Of a stretch of 23,692 nt of DNA, positions 23,599 through 23,692 are shown piece by piece. Every line of letters starts with the position of its first letter. The stretch's first letter is position 1. The position numbers were made by a program, and so were the translations under genes. This DNA comes from Clostridium sp. 26_22 (GTDB lineage Bacteria; Bacillota; Clostridia; TANB77; CAG-508). The notes under the pieces are model-generated. The model was not told the origin of the DNA. It saw only the letters and a program-made list of their open reading frames with translations, and did no database searches. The stretch is from positions 1 through 23,692 of the forward strand of contig MNRP01000002.1 in assembly GCA_001916005.1 (NCBI GenBank), given 5' to 3'.

Positions 23599-23692
23599 GT
23601 GTAAAATTTTTGAAGGCAAATTTATGTTTTAGACAAAAAAATAAAACATAGATAATTCTCCAAATGTTTGTCTGCAAATAAACATTAAAAGG

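Larger units (their letters stand above)
23403..23692. other. Right-edge region without a normal gene
   Basis: These 290 bases hold no ORF of useful size on either strand. There is no classical terminator after the ATPase gene. The region contains a promoter (23528-23556), a strong RBS with a three-codon ORF (23573-23598) and two small inverted repeats: TATGTTTTA (23623-23631) with TAAAACATA (23642-23650), and AATGTTT (23663-23669) with AAACATT (23680-23686). AGACAAA (23631-23637) also pairs with TTTGTCT (23667-23673), an alternative fold. The window ends before the purpose is clear. Confidence 0.5.

Noticed and set aside
1..23692. CRISPR array, complete insertion sequence, prophage or defence operon
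   Set aside because: No regularly spaced long repeats, transposase with terminal repeats, phage genes or recognised defence genes are visible; the Rpn-type and AAA_14 genes are isolated single genes.

Overview
The window is strongly AT-rich DNA from a low-GC, Gram-positive, endospore-forming bacterium, most likely an uncultured gut-type Clostridia lineage. The evidence is a full-length SpoIIE, Firmicutes-type RpoB (with an acidic C-terminal tail) and RpoC (about 1170 residues), a YabE-like G5/3D cell-wall protein, a clostridial prepilin-like protein of the 'KGITLVALVIT' type, and mostly A-ending codons with AGGAGG-type ribosome binding sites. Genus or species cannot be assigned from the sequence alone.

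Layout. (1) 1-693: C-terminal part of an Rpn/PD-(D/E)XK 'transposase-like nuclease' cut by the window edge, closed by a strong terminator. (2) 943-7433: a plus-strand run spoIIE - WG-repeat membrane protein - unknown tail-anchored 407-aa protein - acpS - tatD, ending at a bidirectional terminator. (3) 7479-9002, minus strand: lemA-htpX, with a terminator-like hairpin between the two genes. (4) 9142-12203, plus strand: a secreted DUF348/G5/3D protein behind a perfect TTGACA-N17-TATAAT promoter overlapped by an inverted repeat, then exoA/xth and an AI-2E-family permease. (5) 12267-12839, minus: a small multidrug-export (COG2426) family protein, convergent with the permease. (6) 13030-13353: an orphan prepilin-like protein. 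(7) 13454-21220: rpoB-rpoC as a self-contained unit with its own promoter, a roughly 290-nt leader, a long GC-enriched hairpin between the two genes and a terminator directly after rpoC. The usual ribosomal-protein neighbours (rplJ/rplL upstream, rpsL/rpsG downstream) are absent. (8) 21242-22009: a 54-aa small membrane protein and tadA, each with its own extended -10 promoter. (9) 22085-23402: an AAA_14/DUF4143 ATPase behind an excellent promoter. (10) 23403-23692: no normal gene, but a good promoter and perfect RBS that lead into a three-codon ORF.

Most genes are housekeeping: transcription (rpoBC), tRNA modification (tadA), lipid synthesis (acpS), DNA repair (exoA, perhaps tatD), membrane quality control (htpX/lemA) and sporulation/cell wall (spoIIE, 3D protein). 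I see no defence island, CRISPR array, tRNA, rRNA or complete insertion sequence. The most interesting unexplained structure is non-coding: the rpoB leader, the rpoB-rpoC hairpin, the inverted repeat on the 3D-gene promoter and the promoter/RBS/mini-ORF at the right edge. The small or unknown membrane proteins near spoIIE and tadA come next.
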